From Bacteroidales bacterium (GTDB taxonomy: Bacteria; Bacteroidota; Bacteroidia; Bacteroidales; UBA932), in contig JAGCWD010000019.1 in the NCBI GenBank assembly GCA_017962025.1, forward strand, positions 1-41,895: a stretch of DNA of 41,895 nucleotides. The letters are read 5' to 3'. Each line of letters starts with the position of its first letter. The stretch's first letter is position 1. The notes under the pieces are model-generated. The model did no database searches. It worked only from the letters and a program-made list of their open reading frames with translations, and was not told the origin of the DNA. Below, in pieces: positions 9,356 to 17,407 of the stretch. The position numbers and the translations under genes are program-made.

Positions 9356-11107
9356 ATGAAGATTATGAAAAAGATAGTTATACTCGCATCGGCCATACTG
9401 CTCTTCGCATCCTGCAGCGATTTCCTCCAGAGAGATCCTGACGCAAAGCTCAACTCTGAGACCTATTTTGCCAATGAAACGTCTCTGAAGACCTATATCA
9501 ACGGCTTTATACAGAGTTATACACCTTCTTCGGCAATTGCCAGGGAGAGTGGTTCCGATATCATTGCGACTACCAAGCCGAGCTACTTCGTGGATGATTG
9601 GAATCCTGACGTTCAGAGTGGCTGGAGTTCCAGCGACTGGAACGCCATATACAACATCAATTACTTCCTTGCCCATTTCAGGGAGGTTCCAAACCTTTCA
9701 GAGGCCACTTACAATCATTACGAGGCTACTGCCAGATTCTGGAGGGCCCTTCAGTACTACGACAAGGTACTGACCTTTGGAGGCGTTCCTTACTACTTTG
9801 AGCCGATTGATGCTGATGACGAAGAAATGCTCTACAAGCCGCGCGACTCTCGTGAAGCCACAATGGCCTACATACTCGAGGATCTCAACTTCGCATGCGA
9901 CAACCTCTCCACAGAAACCGCATGGGTAAACAATGCCAACATCAGCAAGTACATCGCCCTGGCCATCAAGTCGAGGATCTGCCTCTTTGAAGGAACTTAC
10001 CGCAAGTACCACAAGACCAATCCTGAAACGGGAGGTGCATGGGCGGCTGACGAGTCGCAGAAATACCTCAATGAGGCTGTAGATGCCGCTCAGAAGCTGA
10101 TGGCAACCGGCAAGTACAGTATCACCACGGACTACCGTGCCCTCTTCACCAAAGAGGCCATGAACTACACTGAGAACATCTGGTACCACCAGTATTCGAC
10201 GGCATCCTTCCACACCCATGACCTCACATGGTATTTCACTTCCGGTTCCATGGGTTCCAAGTGGAGCGGCGACAAGGAATTCATCCAGTCCTACCTCAAT
10301 TCTGACGGTACTCCCCACACGACTACCGAAGAGTGGGCAGAGGAATTCAAGAACAGGGATCTGCGCTTGGCCCAGACATGGATGCCCCCGACATACATAA
10401 AGAAAGTCGGAGGTGTGAACGTCACCCAGGCTCCTGATTTCGCGGTCACCTACACCGGTTACCAGCCAATCAAGTGGAATCTTGATGACAACACTTATGA
10501 CAATGCATCCATCTCCAACAATTCCGTTCCGCTCATCCGCTACGCCGAAGTCCTTCTGAACTATGCAGAGGCCAAGGCCGAACTTGGAACTTTCAACGAA
10601 TCCGACTGGAACAACACGATTGCAGTCCTGAGGAAGAACCATGGCGGCATCAACAACAATCCTTATCCCACCCAGGCAGACCCCCAGCTTGCAGCCTATT
10701 ACGGCATAGACAACCCGGTTCTCCTTGAGATCCGTCGCGAGCGTGCCGTTGAACTTGTGTTCGAAGGTCACAGGATTAACGACTTGATGAGGTGGCACCG
10801 CGGGGACCTGATCAACAAGCAGTGGTATGGACTTTACATCCCTGAAGTGAACAAGTCCTACGACCTCAATGGCGACGGCACCATGGACATCAATGTCTAC
10901 AATCAGGCTGATGGAAATGGCGGAAGGCCCGGTACTCCTGTCATGATCAGTAACGCTAACGGTGGCTGGACTCTAAAGGATGGCAATTCCGGCTGGCTGC
11001 AGTACAACCTTGCCCGCAGGTTCACTGACCAGAGGTACTTGCATCCTATTCCTGCTGCTGCAATAGTCCTGAATCCAAACCTGGCTCAGAACGCAGCCTG
11101 GAAGTAA
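9356..11107 (+). CDS. SusD/RagB family surface glycan-binding lipoprotein
   Basis: The lid and glycan-binding partner of the upstream SusC. The likely start is ATG 9365 (MKKIVILAS), giving 580 residues; the called ATG three codons earlier is also in frame. The lipobox is LFASC, followed by SDFLQRDPDAKL, the usual SusD opening. Helical TPR-like segments include the hallmark NYAEAKAELG and, near the C-terminus, RRERAVELVFEGHRINDLMRW, followed by the closing HPIPAAAIVLNPNLAQN. All are diagnostic of SusD/RagB. It is translationally close to susC (3 nt) and ends at a strong terminator, so susC-susD form a complete two-gene unit. Confidence 0.96.
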   Translation: MKIMKKIVILASAILLFASCSDFLQRDPDAKLNSETYFANETSLKTYINGFIQSYTPSSAIARESGSDIIATTKPSYFVDDWNPDVQSGWSSSDWNAIYNINYFLAHFREVPNLSEATYNHYEATARFWRALQYYDKVLTFGGVPYYFEPIDADDEEMLYKPRDSREATMAYILEDLNFACDNLSTETAWVNNANISKYIALAIKSRICLFEGTYRKYHKTNPETGGAWAADESQKYLNEAVDAAQKLMATGKYSITTDYRALFTKEAMNYTENIWYHQYSTASFHTHDLTWYFTSGSMGSKWSGDKEFIQSYLNSDGTPHTTTEEWAEEFKNRDLRLAQTWMPPTYIKKVGGVNVTQAPDFAVTYTGYQPIKWNLDDNTYDNASISNNSVPLIRYAEVLLNYAEAKAELGTFNESDWNNTIAVLRKNHGGINNNPYPTQADPQLAAYYGIDNPVLLEIRRERAVELVFEGHRINDLMRWHRGDLINKQWYGLYIPEVNKSYDLNGDGTMDINVYNQADGNGGRPGTPVMISNANGGWTLKDGNSGWLQYNLARRFTDQRYLHPIPAAAIVLNPNLAQNAAWK

Positions 11108-11126
11108 CCTGATAGGATATTCTACC

Positions 11127-11160
11127 AAAGGGGCTGACCTTACCGGTCAGTCCCTTTTTT
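11127..11160 (+). terminator. Rho-independent terminator after susCD
   Basis: A 12-bp stem (AAGGGGCTGACC with GGTCAGTCCCTT, one G-T pair) closes a 5-nt loop TTACC and runs into six T residues. It lies 20 nt after the susD stop and ends the susC-susD transcript, separating it from the GH109 gene. Confidence 0.85.
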
Positions 11161-11176
11161 ATTCAGGAATAATTGC

Positions 11177-11184
11177 TATTTTTG
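11177..11184 (+). promoter_or_regulatory. Possible -7 element for the GH109 gene
   Basis: TATTTTTG fits the Bacteroidetes -7 consensus TAnnTTTG and sits 26 nt before the ATG at 11211. The matching -33 position falls in the T-run of the preceding terminator (TTTT rather than TTTG), so this is a moderate call. Confidence 0.4.
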
Positions 11185-11210
11185 AGGATAGAATAAAACT
11201 ACTAACTAGT

Positions 11211-12602
11211 ATGATCATGAAAATCAAGCATCTATTTATTGCATTGATCGCAGTGGCCGCTGTGTCTTGCTCTTCGAACAAGACTGCAGGCCCGATAAAG
11301 GTTAAGGTTCCTGCCCGGCCAGCCGGCCAGGAAAACGTTATCGGACTTACCGTCCCGGCGATGGACACCGTCAGAGTCGGTTTTGTCGGCCTCGGCATGA
11401 GAGGATCTGGGGCAGTACCCCGATTCACTTACATTCCCGGTGTCAAGATAGTCGCCCTGTGCGATGTTCTGCCCGAAAATGTGGAACGCTCCCAGAAAAC
11501 CCTGGAAGAGAGAGGCTTCCCAAGGGCTGCAGAATACTCAGGAGACACTGAGGCCTACAAGCAGCTTTGCGAGAGGGACGACATCGACCTGGTCTATATC
11601 TGCACGGACTGGGTACATCATGTTCCTGTGGCTCTCTATGCGATGGAGCATGGCAAGAATGTCGCATGCGAGGTACCTTCAGCAACTTCACTGGACGAGA
11701 TATGGTCTGTAATCAACATGTCCGAGAAGACCCGGAAGCATTTTATGATGCTGGAGAACTGCTGCTATGATTTCTTCGAGCTTTCTTGCCTGTCAATGGC
11801 TCAGGCAGGCCTGTTCGGCGAGATACTGCATGTCGAGGGCTCATACCTTCACAACCTGGATCCTTTCTGGGATGAATACTGGAACAACTGGAGACTTGAT
11901 TTCAACGAAAAGCACAAGGGAGACGTCTATGCTACCCATGGACTGGGTCCTGTAGCCCAGGTACTCAACATCCACAGGGGTGACCGTTTCAAGACCCTTG
12001 TGGCGATGGAGACCAAGGCAGTGAATGGCCCAAGGAATGTTGAGAAGCGACATGGAAGGAAGAGCGAAGACTTCCAGAACGGAGATGAGACAAGCACCAT
12101 GATCAGCACCGAGAACGGAAAGACCATCCTAATCGAGCATGATGTCATGACCCCAAGGCCTTACAGCAGGATGTACCAGCTTGTCGGCACAGAAGGCTAC
12201 GCCGGGAAGTATCCTGTCCAGCAGATTGTCCTTCGTGGAGACCAGTTCAAGGAGACTCCAAGCATCGAGGACTTCAACACGGAGAAGAGACTCTCACCGG
12301 AAGAAATAGCCGAATTCCAGGAGAAATACCGCAACCCCATCCTGACACCGGAACTTGAAGCCCTCGCCAAGGAAGTGGGAGGACATGGTGGAATGGACTT
12401 CATCATGGATTACCGTCTGATCTACTGCCTGCGCAATGGACTGCCTCTTGACATGGATGTCTATGACATGGCCGAATGGTGCTGCCTTGCCGAGCTTGGT
12501 GCCATCTCGATCAATAATGGCAACATGCCCGTCGAAGTCCCGGACTTCACCCGTGGCGCCTGGAACCAGGTCAAAGGCTTCTCCTACGCCTTCGCGAAAT
12601 AA
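11211..12602 (+). CDS. Gfo/Idh/MocA family lipoprotein, GH109-type (alpha-N-acetylgalactosaminidase-like)
   Basis: A 463-residue NAD-dependent oxidoreductase-fold protein with a lipoprotein signal (lipobox AVSC, Cys20). The dinucleotide-binding motif VGFVGLGMRG is at 56-65 and CEVP, matching the EKP-type motif, follows. His243 lies in ATHGLGPVA, a motif characteristic of GH109 enzymes, which cleave alpha-GalNAc through an NAD-assisted oxidation-elimination mechanism. The related Gfo/Idh/MocA dehydrogenases share the fold, so GH109 is a family-level inference; the exported lipoprotein form and the THGLGP motif support it. The start could be the ATG at 11211 or 11217. It stands alone between two terminators, next to SusCD and opposite galM. 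Confidence 0.85.
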   Translation: MIMKIKHLFIALIAVAAVSCSSNKTAGPIKVKVPARPAGQENVIGLTVPAMDTVRVGFVGLGMRGSGAVPRFTYIPGVKIVALCDVLPENVERSQKTLEERGFPRAAEYSGDTEAYKQLCERDDIDLVYICTDWVHHVPVALYAMEHGKNVACEVPSATSLDEIWSVINMSEKTRKHFMMLENCCYDFFELSCLSMAQAGLFGEILHVEGSYLHNLDPFWDEYWNNWRLDFNEKHKGDVYATHGLGPVAQVLNIHRGDRFKTLVAMETKAVNGPRNVEKRHGRKSEDFQNGDETSTMISTENGKTILIEHDVMTPRPYSRMYQLVGTEGYAGKYPVQQIVLRGDQFKETPSIEDFNTEKRLSPEEIAEFQEKYRNPILTPELEALAKEVGGHGGMDFIMDYRLIYCLRNGLPLDMDVYDMAEWCCLAELGAISINNGNMPVEVPDFTRGAWNQVKGFSYAFAK

Positions 12603-12664
12603 ATTGTTCTAGCCGAATTCCAGCCGGACGTGATTTATAAATAATTAATATTCAATATTATACA

Positions 12665-12701
12665 ATTAAGCCATCCCCCGAAAACCGAGGGATGGCTTAA
12701 T
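12665..12701. terminator. Terminator hairpin between convergent GH109 and galM genes
   Basis: A perfect 13-bp stem (ATTAAGCCATCCC with GGGATGGCTTAAT) around an 11-nt loop, followed on the + strand by CTTTATTTATT. On the minus strand the flank is AT-rich but has no clean T-run. It most probably ends the GH109 transcript and may also stop galM. A weaker imperfect hairpin (CACATC/GATGTG) lies between it and the galM stop at about 12731-12760. Confidence 0.75.
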
Positions 12702-12766
12702 CTTTATTTATTGATATTCATTTAGTTACACATCACGCTAATTGAGAGCGATGGATGTGCGACGCC

Positions 12767-13906
12767 TTACTTTGTCGAGAAGGCGAATCGGCAGAAGCTG
12801 TTGTAGGTCTCGCCGGGCTTCAGGAGAGCGGTAGGCCATTCGGGCTTGTTGGGCGTGTCCGGATAGTGCTGGGTCTCGAGGCAGACGGCAGTACGGAACT
12901 TGTAAGTCACACCACGCTTGCCGGTCACTGTTCCATCGAGGAAGTTTCCTACATAGACCTGGACACCGGGCTCGTTGGTATATTCCTTAAGGACGATTCC
13001 GGTCTCGGGGCAGTAAAGCTCTGCAGCGAGGACATTCTTGTCGCAATTGGTGTCAAGCACCCAGTTGTGGTCATAGCCCTTGCCATTGTGAAGCTGGTCG
13101 TAGTCGGCCTCGATATCCTTTCCGATAGCCTTGGCCGTACGGAAATCCATCGGAGTACCCTCGACAGGAGCGATCTCTCCGGTAGTCATGAAGGTATCAT
13201 CTACAGGAGTGAAATTGGATGCATTGATGTAGAGTTCGTTGCCTTCGATGCTGTTGTTACCGTCACCGGAAAGGTTAAAGTAGGAGTGGTTGGTCATGTT
13301 GATGACCGTGGTCTTGTCGGTGGTAGCCTCATAGTTGATGTCGATGGCATTATCCTCGGTAAGGGTGAAGGTAACGAAAGCAGTTACATGACCGGGGAAG
13401 TTGGCCTCGCCGTCCGGGGAGTCGAATTTCAGCTTGACTGATTTGTCAGTTGCCTCAACGACCTCAGCGACCTTGTACTGCCAGCCGTTGGGACCTCCGT
13501 GGAGGCAATGGCCATAGTTGTTCTGGGGGAGCTGGTACTCCACACCCTCAACGGTGATCTTGCCCTGGGCGATACGGTTTGCATATCGGCCGATCGTCGC
13601 ACCGAAATCAGTCTTGTTGTTCTCGGGGAAATATTCTTGGATCGTGCTGAAACCATGAACCACATCCTTGAACTCACCGTTACGGTCAGGAACCATGATA
13701 GAGACGATCCTGCCTCCGAAATTGGTGATACATACTTCCATTCCAGCCTTGTTGGTAAGAGTGTAGAGAGCCGTGGCCGCTCCGTCACGCTCAGCCTTGA
13801 AGTCCTCAGGATTCAGCCCTGATTTGGTAAGGGTAGTTGTGTTCTTCTGGCCGCATCCCACTATCATGGCAGCGGCAGCGCAAATAGCAAACAATTTCTT
13901 TGTCAT
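12767..13906 (-). CDS. galM: Aldose 1-epimerase (mutarotase), lipoprotein
   Basis: A 379-residue galactose-mutarotase-family protein that interconverts alpha and beta anomers of aldoses. The conserved set is present: GRYANRI (107-112), LHGG with His136, TNHSYFNL with the catalytic acid His207, GYDHNWVL with Asp279, and CLETQHYPDTPN with the catalytic base Glu344. It has a lipoprotein signal ending MIVGC (Cys18), so unlike the cytoplasmic GalM of enterobacteria it works outside the inner membrane, where it could recycle sugars released by surface or periplasmic hydrolases. It follows GH127 by 26 nt and is probably its operon partner. Confidence 0.95.
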   Translation of the reverse strand: MTKKLFAICAAAAMIVGCGQKNTTTLTKSGLNPEDFKAERDGAATALYTLTNKAGMEVCITNFGGRIVSIMVPDRNGEFKDVVHGFSTIQEYFPENNKTDFGATIGRYANRIAQGKITVEGVEYQLPQNNYGHCLHGGPNGWQYKVAEVVEATDKSVKLKFDSPDGEANFPGHVTAFVTFTLTEDNAIDINYEATTDKTTVINMTNHSYFNLSGDGNNSIEGNELYINASNFTPVDDTFMTTGEIAPVEGTPMDFRTAKAIGKDIEADYDQLHNGKGYDHNWVLDTNCDKNVLAAELYCPETGIVLKEYTNEPGVQVYVGNFLDGTVTGKRGVTYKFRTAVCLETQHYPDTPNKPEWPTALLKPGETYNSFCRFAFSTK

Positions 13907-13932
13907 TGTATTAATATATTACAGTTGTACTA

Positions 13933-15945
13933 TCATTTTTTCGATAATGACGGGATAACTGCCTGGACCTTTTGCGGAAGCCAGACCATCATCTCTCCCG
14001 ATCCCCTGTGGCACCAGGCGTAATAAGGAATCATTGTAAGCCGCACATCCTTTACGACCAATCTTCCAAGCTTGTCATAGGAAAGGCTCTGGGCTATTGA
14101 AGAAATCTTCTCAACCCGATGTCCGAGGACATCTCCAGTGGACACAGCCAAACCGGGATCCTTGACCATCATCAGGCTCCTGACAGAGAAACCGTTGTCA
14201 GGCCACTCGGCGCAATAGACAACAGGCCCCCTCTCTACAGCGATCCTTCCGTGGTCAGCTTCAACCTTTTCATTTGCCCTGACGATCCTCTGCTCCATGT
14301 CCAGATGGAGAGAAACCTTGTCTCCTTTCTTCCAATTACGGTTTATTGAGAAATAGCCCTTGTCCAACTCGGCGTTGACCTCCTGACCATTCACCATCAC
14401 CTTGTAGCCAAGGGTCTTGCCATCTGCATAGGAATAAAGGTCACTGGGAACGGCCTCTCCCCTTACCCATCCGGGAATGCGAAGTTTCAGGGTAAAGTTC
14501 TTGGCGGCATTCTTGTCGATGAATAAATCCACATCTCCGTTCCATGGATAGTCAGTCTCCTGCCTCAGGACCACCTCCTTGCCCTTAACCTTCTGGGTCA
14601 TAGTGTTGGACATGTAGAGATTGACAAACAGTTCGTCATCCTTTAGGGCATAGACATATCCTGGGACAGAAGGGATAAACCGACAGATGTTCGAAGGGCA
14701 GCAGGCGCAGCCAAACCATGGCTGCCTCTTGTGCCTTCCGTCTGACTCGAGAGGATTCGGGTAGAAGAAACCGTCTCCCTGAAGGGAAACCCCAGAAAGG
14801 AGTCCGTTGTAGAGAGTGCGCTCAAGAACGTCATAGTACTTGGAATCACCATGGAGAAGGAACATCCTGTGATTTATATAGACATTCCCTATGGCCGCAC
14901 AGGTCTCACAGTAAGCGGTCAGGTTTGGCAGTTCGTAATTCGCCCCGAAAGCCTCTCCCCTGTTGGTAGCCCCGATGCCTCCGGTAATATAAAGCTTCTT
15001 TCCGACTATATTTTCCCAGATCCTGTCTATGGCATCGATATAAGCCTGGTCTCCGGTAAGAGCGGCCACATCAGCGATTCCTGAATACATGTATGCTGCC
15101 CTTACGGCATGTCCGACGGCCTCATCCTGCTCGAGAATGGGAAGATGGCTCTGGTTGTAAGCATCCCTGTGCCCGGTCTTCCCCCTGTGGTCGAGGAAGA
15201 ACTTGGCCTGGTCAAGATATTTCCTGTCTCCGGTAACCAGATAAAGTTTGCAAAGTGCCATTTCGGCGATCTGATGTCCTGGAACCCTTACCACCTGGCC
15301 TTCACCTTCTCCTATCTCGCGGCACACGCAGTCGGCATAGCGGATTGCCAGGTCGAGGAAATTGCGCCTGCCGGTTGCACGGTAGTGGGCAACGGCTCCT
15401 TCAACCATATGTCCCAGATTGTAGAACTCATGGCTCAGTTCCTCCACCTGCTCCCACCTGTGCTCACCGGCCCACTCGTGCGGATGCTTAGGATTCATCG
15501 TACGGGCGGTGTAAAGATAACCGTCAGGTTCCTGTGCCTTGGCTACTATCGCAAGAACGCTGTCTATATAGGCTTCAAGTTTCTTGTCAGGATACGTCTG
15601 AAGGACATAACTGGCTCCTTCGATTGTCTTGTAGACATCAGTGTCATCGAAAGAATAGCCTCCCACCTTGTAGTCATCGCTCGGATGTGCAGCCTTGACG
15701 AAATTCTCGTACCTTCCGGTCTCTTCGCACTTGCTGAAAGCCAGAGGGATTGTCACCTCGCGGGAAGCCTTCAGTCTCTGCCCCCAGAATGAGTCATTAA
15801 CCTTCACCGACGTGAACTGTACCGGTGAGATCGGATACCCGGGCTCTCCCTGTGCAACCGGCCCTGCCGAAGTTGTCAGCAGGAAAGCTGCCGACAAGGA
15901 AAGGAAAAACGACACTGAACTTCTGACAGGGAGTTTGGTTATCAT
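13933..15945 (-). CDS. GH127 beta-L-arabinofuranosidase-like protein (DUF1680)
   Basis: A 670-residue exported protein. Residues 1-33 form a signal peptide (SFFLSLSAAFLLTTSAGPVAQG). The (alpha/alpha)6 catalytic region shows SFWGQR, ARTMNPKHPHEWAGEHRWE, YITGGIGATNRGEAF, AYCETCA (Glu347, Cys349) and WFGCACCPSN (Cys413, Cys415, Cys416). In the GH127 enzyme HypBA1 a Glu and three Cys bind zinc and one Cys is the nucleophile; the same pattern is seen here. The predicted activity is release of beta-L-arabinofuranose from plant glycoproteins or pectin side chains; related DUF1680 families (GH146) have similar motifs, so exact specificity is open. A promoter-like site lies about 32 nt upstream of the ATG, and galM follows. 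Confidence 0.9.
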   Translation of the reverse strand: MITKLPVRSSVSFFLSLSAAFLLTTSAGPVAQGEPGYPISPVQFTSVKVNDSFWGQRLKASREVTIPLAFSKCEETGRYENFVKAAHPSDDYKVGGYSFDDTDVYKTIEGASYVLQTYPDKKLEAYIDSVLAIVAKAQEPDGYLYTARTMNPKHPHEWAGEHRWEQVEELSHEFYNLGHMVEGAVAHYRATGRRNFLDLAIRYADCVCREIGEGEGQVVRVPGHQIAEMALCKLYLVTGDRKYLDQAKFFLDHRGKTGHRDAYNQSHLPILEQDEAVGHAVRAAYMYSGIADVAALTGDQAYIDAIDRIWENIVGKKLYITGGIGATNRGEAFGANYELPNLTAYCETCAAIGNVYINHRMFLLHGDSKYYDVLERTLYNGLLSGVSLQGDGFFYPNPLESDGRHKRQPWFGCACCPSNICRFIPSVPGYVYALKDDELFVNLYMSNTMTQKVKGKEVVLRQETDYPWNGDVDLFIDKNAAKNFTLKLRIPGWVRGEAVPSDLYSYADGKTLGYKVMVNGQEVNAELDKGYFSINRNWKKGDKVSLHLDMEQRIVRANEKVEADHGRIAVERGPVVYCAEWPDNGFSVRSLMMVKDPGLAVSTGDVLGHRVEKISSIAQSLSYDKLGRLVVKDVRLTMIPYYAWCHRGSGEMMVWLPQKVQAVIPSLSKK

Positions 15946-15976
15946 GGCAGAAACGACGGATTAAAGAAATCAATAT

Positions 15977-16007
15977 CAAAAATAATAAACTTTCCTCGTT
16001 CTTCCAA
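15977..16007 (-). promoter_or_regulatory. Promoter for GH127-galM
   Basis: On the minus strand TTGG (16007-16004), a 19-nt spacer and TATTTTTG (15984-15977) resemble the Bacteroidetes -33 TTTG / -7 TAnnTTTG pattern. Transcription would start about 25 nt before the GH127 ATG at 15945. Confidence 0.5.
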
Positions 16008-16047
16008 TTATACGCTGTATGCCAATCTTCTCCGTCATCAGAAAGAC

Positions 16048-16135
16048 TGCTCCAGGTAGTTCATGAAACGGACCACATGGAGCATAAAGGCATAAAAAAC
16101 GCTTCAGGTGGTCCAAATAATGAACCACCTGGAGC
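16048..16135. repeat. Two tandem imperfect palindromes of a shared sequence
   Basis: Copy A (16048-16084) is bounded by TGCTCCA and TGGAGCA with partly paired GGTAGTTC and GGACCACA inside. Copy B (16101-16135) pairs GCTTCAGGTGGT with ACCACCTGGAGC over 12 bp (one T-G pair) around an 11-nt loop. Both copies share the pattern GCTCCAGGTnGTTCAT ... GGACCAC-TGGAGC, so they look like a duplicated element. Copy B acts as a terminator on the minus strand; copy A lacks a good T-run and lies about 40 nt upstream of the GH127 promoter. Confidence 0.7.
16094..16135 (-). terminator. Rho-independent terminator of serC-serA-DUF1015
   Basis: Read on the minus strand, the 12-bp hairpin of 16101-16135 is followed directly by G and six T residues (16099-16094). 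It begins 24 nt after the DUF1015 stop codon and so ends the serine operon before GH127. Confidence 0.8.
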
Positions 16136-16158
16136 ACTATTATCCCTAAAACTGAGAA

Positions 16159-17400
16159 TTAGTCGAGAGAATGGATGAAGAGACCGGAACGGAGCTTGGG
16201 CTCGAACCATGTGGTCTTCGGAGGCATGATGTTGCCGGTGTCGGCAATATCGATCAGCTGCTTCATCGAGACCGGGTAAAGGGCAAAAGCCACCTTCATC
16301 TCTCCGGAGTCCACACGGCGGGAAAGTTCCCCGAGTCCACGGATTCCACCGACGAAGTCTATCCTCTTGTCAGTACGAAGGTCTTTAATGCCAAGGATGG
16401 CGTCAAGGACAAGGTTCGAAAGGATTGTAACATCCAGAACTCCGATAGGATCCTTGTCGTCATACCTTCCGGGAAGGGCCTCAAGGGAATACCACTTGCC
16501 GTCAAGGTACATCGAGAAGTTGTGGAGATGGTCCGGATGGTATATTTCAGTACCCATTTCCTTAACGGTGAAATCCTTTCCGAGAGCAGCGAGGAACTCC
16601 TCTGATGTCAGGCCGTTGAGATCCTTTACAACCCGGTTGTAGTCCAGGATCTTGAGCTGGCTCTCAGGGAAGCACACTGCCATGAAGAAGTTGTACTCCT
16701 CATCGCCTGTATGATTGGGGTTCTGTCCCCTCTTCTCGGCTCCGACGCGGGCAGCCGCAGCGGTACGGTGATGTCCGTCAGCCACATAGAATGCCTCGAC
16801 GTCACCACAGAAAAGACGGGTGATCTGGTCGATGGTCTTCGCATCGTCGATGACCCAGAACTTGTGACCGAAATCATTCTCGTCAGTGAAATCGTACTCA
16901 GGCTCGCGGGCTACTGTCTGGGCGACTATCTTGTTGAGGATGTCATTGTCCTTGTAGGCGAAGAAGACAGGCTCGATGTTGGCATTCTGGATACGGACAT
17001 GGACCATGCGGTCGTCCTCCTTGTCCTTGCGGGTCAACTCATGCTTCTTGATCTTTCCGGTAGCATAGTCGTCAGTGTGGGCACAGAGTACAAGTCCGTA
17101 CTGGGTACGGCCTTCCATTGTCTGGGCATAGACGTAATAGCACTCCTTGGGATCGCGCCGAAGCCATCCTTTTGCCTGCCATGCCTTGAAGTTCTCAACA
17201 GCCTTGTCATAGACCCTCTGGTCGTGGTCCTCGAGCATTGGCTCGAAATCGATCTCGGGTTTGGTAATGTGAAGAAGAGACTTCTCTCCTGCCATCTCCT
17301 TGGCCTCAGCTGAATTCAGGACGTCGTACGGTGGGGCAGCTACCTCTGTGACGATGTCTTTGGGAGGACGGATTGCTGCGAAAGGTTTTACTCTTACCAT
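16159..17400 (-). CDS. DUF1015 family protein of the serine operon
   Basis: A 413-residue cytoplasmic protein of the DUF1015 family. I place the start at ATG 17400 (MVRVKPFAAIRPP), 7 nt after the serA stop; the frame stays open to 17484 inside serA but that part is not family-like. Recognisable features are the opening VKPFAAIRP and APPYDVLN, HELTRKDKEDDR (about 123-134), and AFYVADGHHRTAAAAR (about 207-222). The DGHHR motif recalls the nucleotide-binding motif of the ParB/sulfiredoxin fold, which includes serine kinases such as SbnI and SerK; this relation is my inference. It is the third gene of serC-serA-DUF1015. No serB lies in the window, so a role in phosphoserine or serine metabolism is suggested, not shown. 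Confidence 0.88.
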   Translation of the reverse strand: MVRVKPFAAIRPPKDIVTEVAAPPYDVLNSAEAKEMAGEKSLLHITKPEIDFEPMLEDHDQRVYDKAVENFKAWQAKGWLRRDPKECYYVYAQTMEGRTQYGLVLCAHTDDYATGKIKKHELTRKDKEDDRMVHVRIQNANIEPVFFAYKDNDILNKIVAQTVAREPEYDFTDENDFGHKFWVIDDAKTIDQITRLFCGDVEAFYVADGHHRTAAAARVGAEKRGQNPNHTGDEEYNFFMAVCFPESQLKILDYNRVVKDLNGLTSEEFLAALGKDFTVKEMGTEIYHPDHLHNFSMYLDGKWYSLEALPGRYDDKDPIGVLDVTILSNLVLDAILGIKDLRTDKRIDFVGGIRGLGELSRRVDSGEMKVAFALYPVSMKQLIDIADTGNIMPPKTTWFEPKLRSGLFIHSLD

Positions 17401-17407
17401 GACCCGA

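Noticed and set aside
8696..10798. Two long minus-strand open frames (326 and 366 codons) opposite susC and susD.
   Set aside because: SusC and SusD are unmistakable; the antisense frames reflect codon bias.
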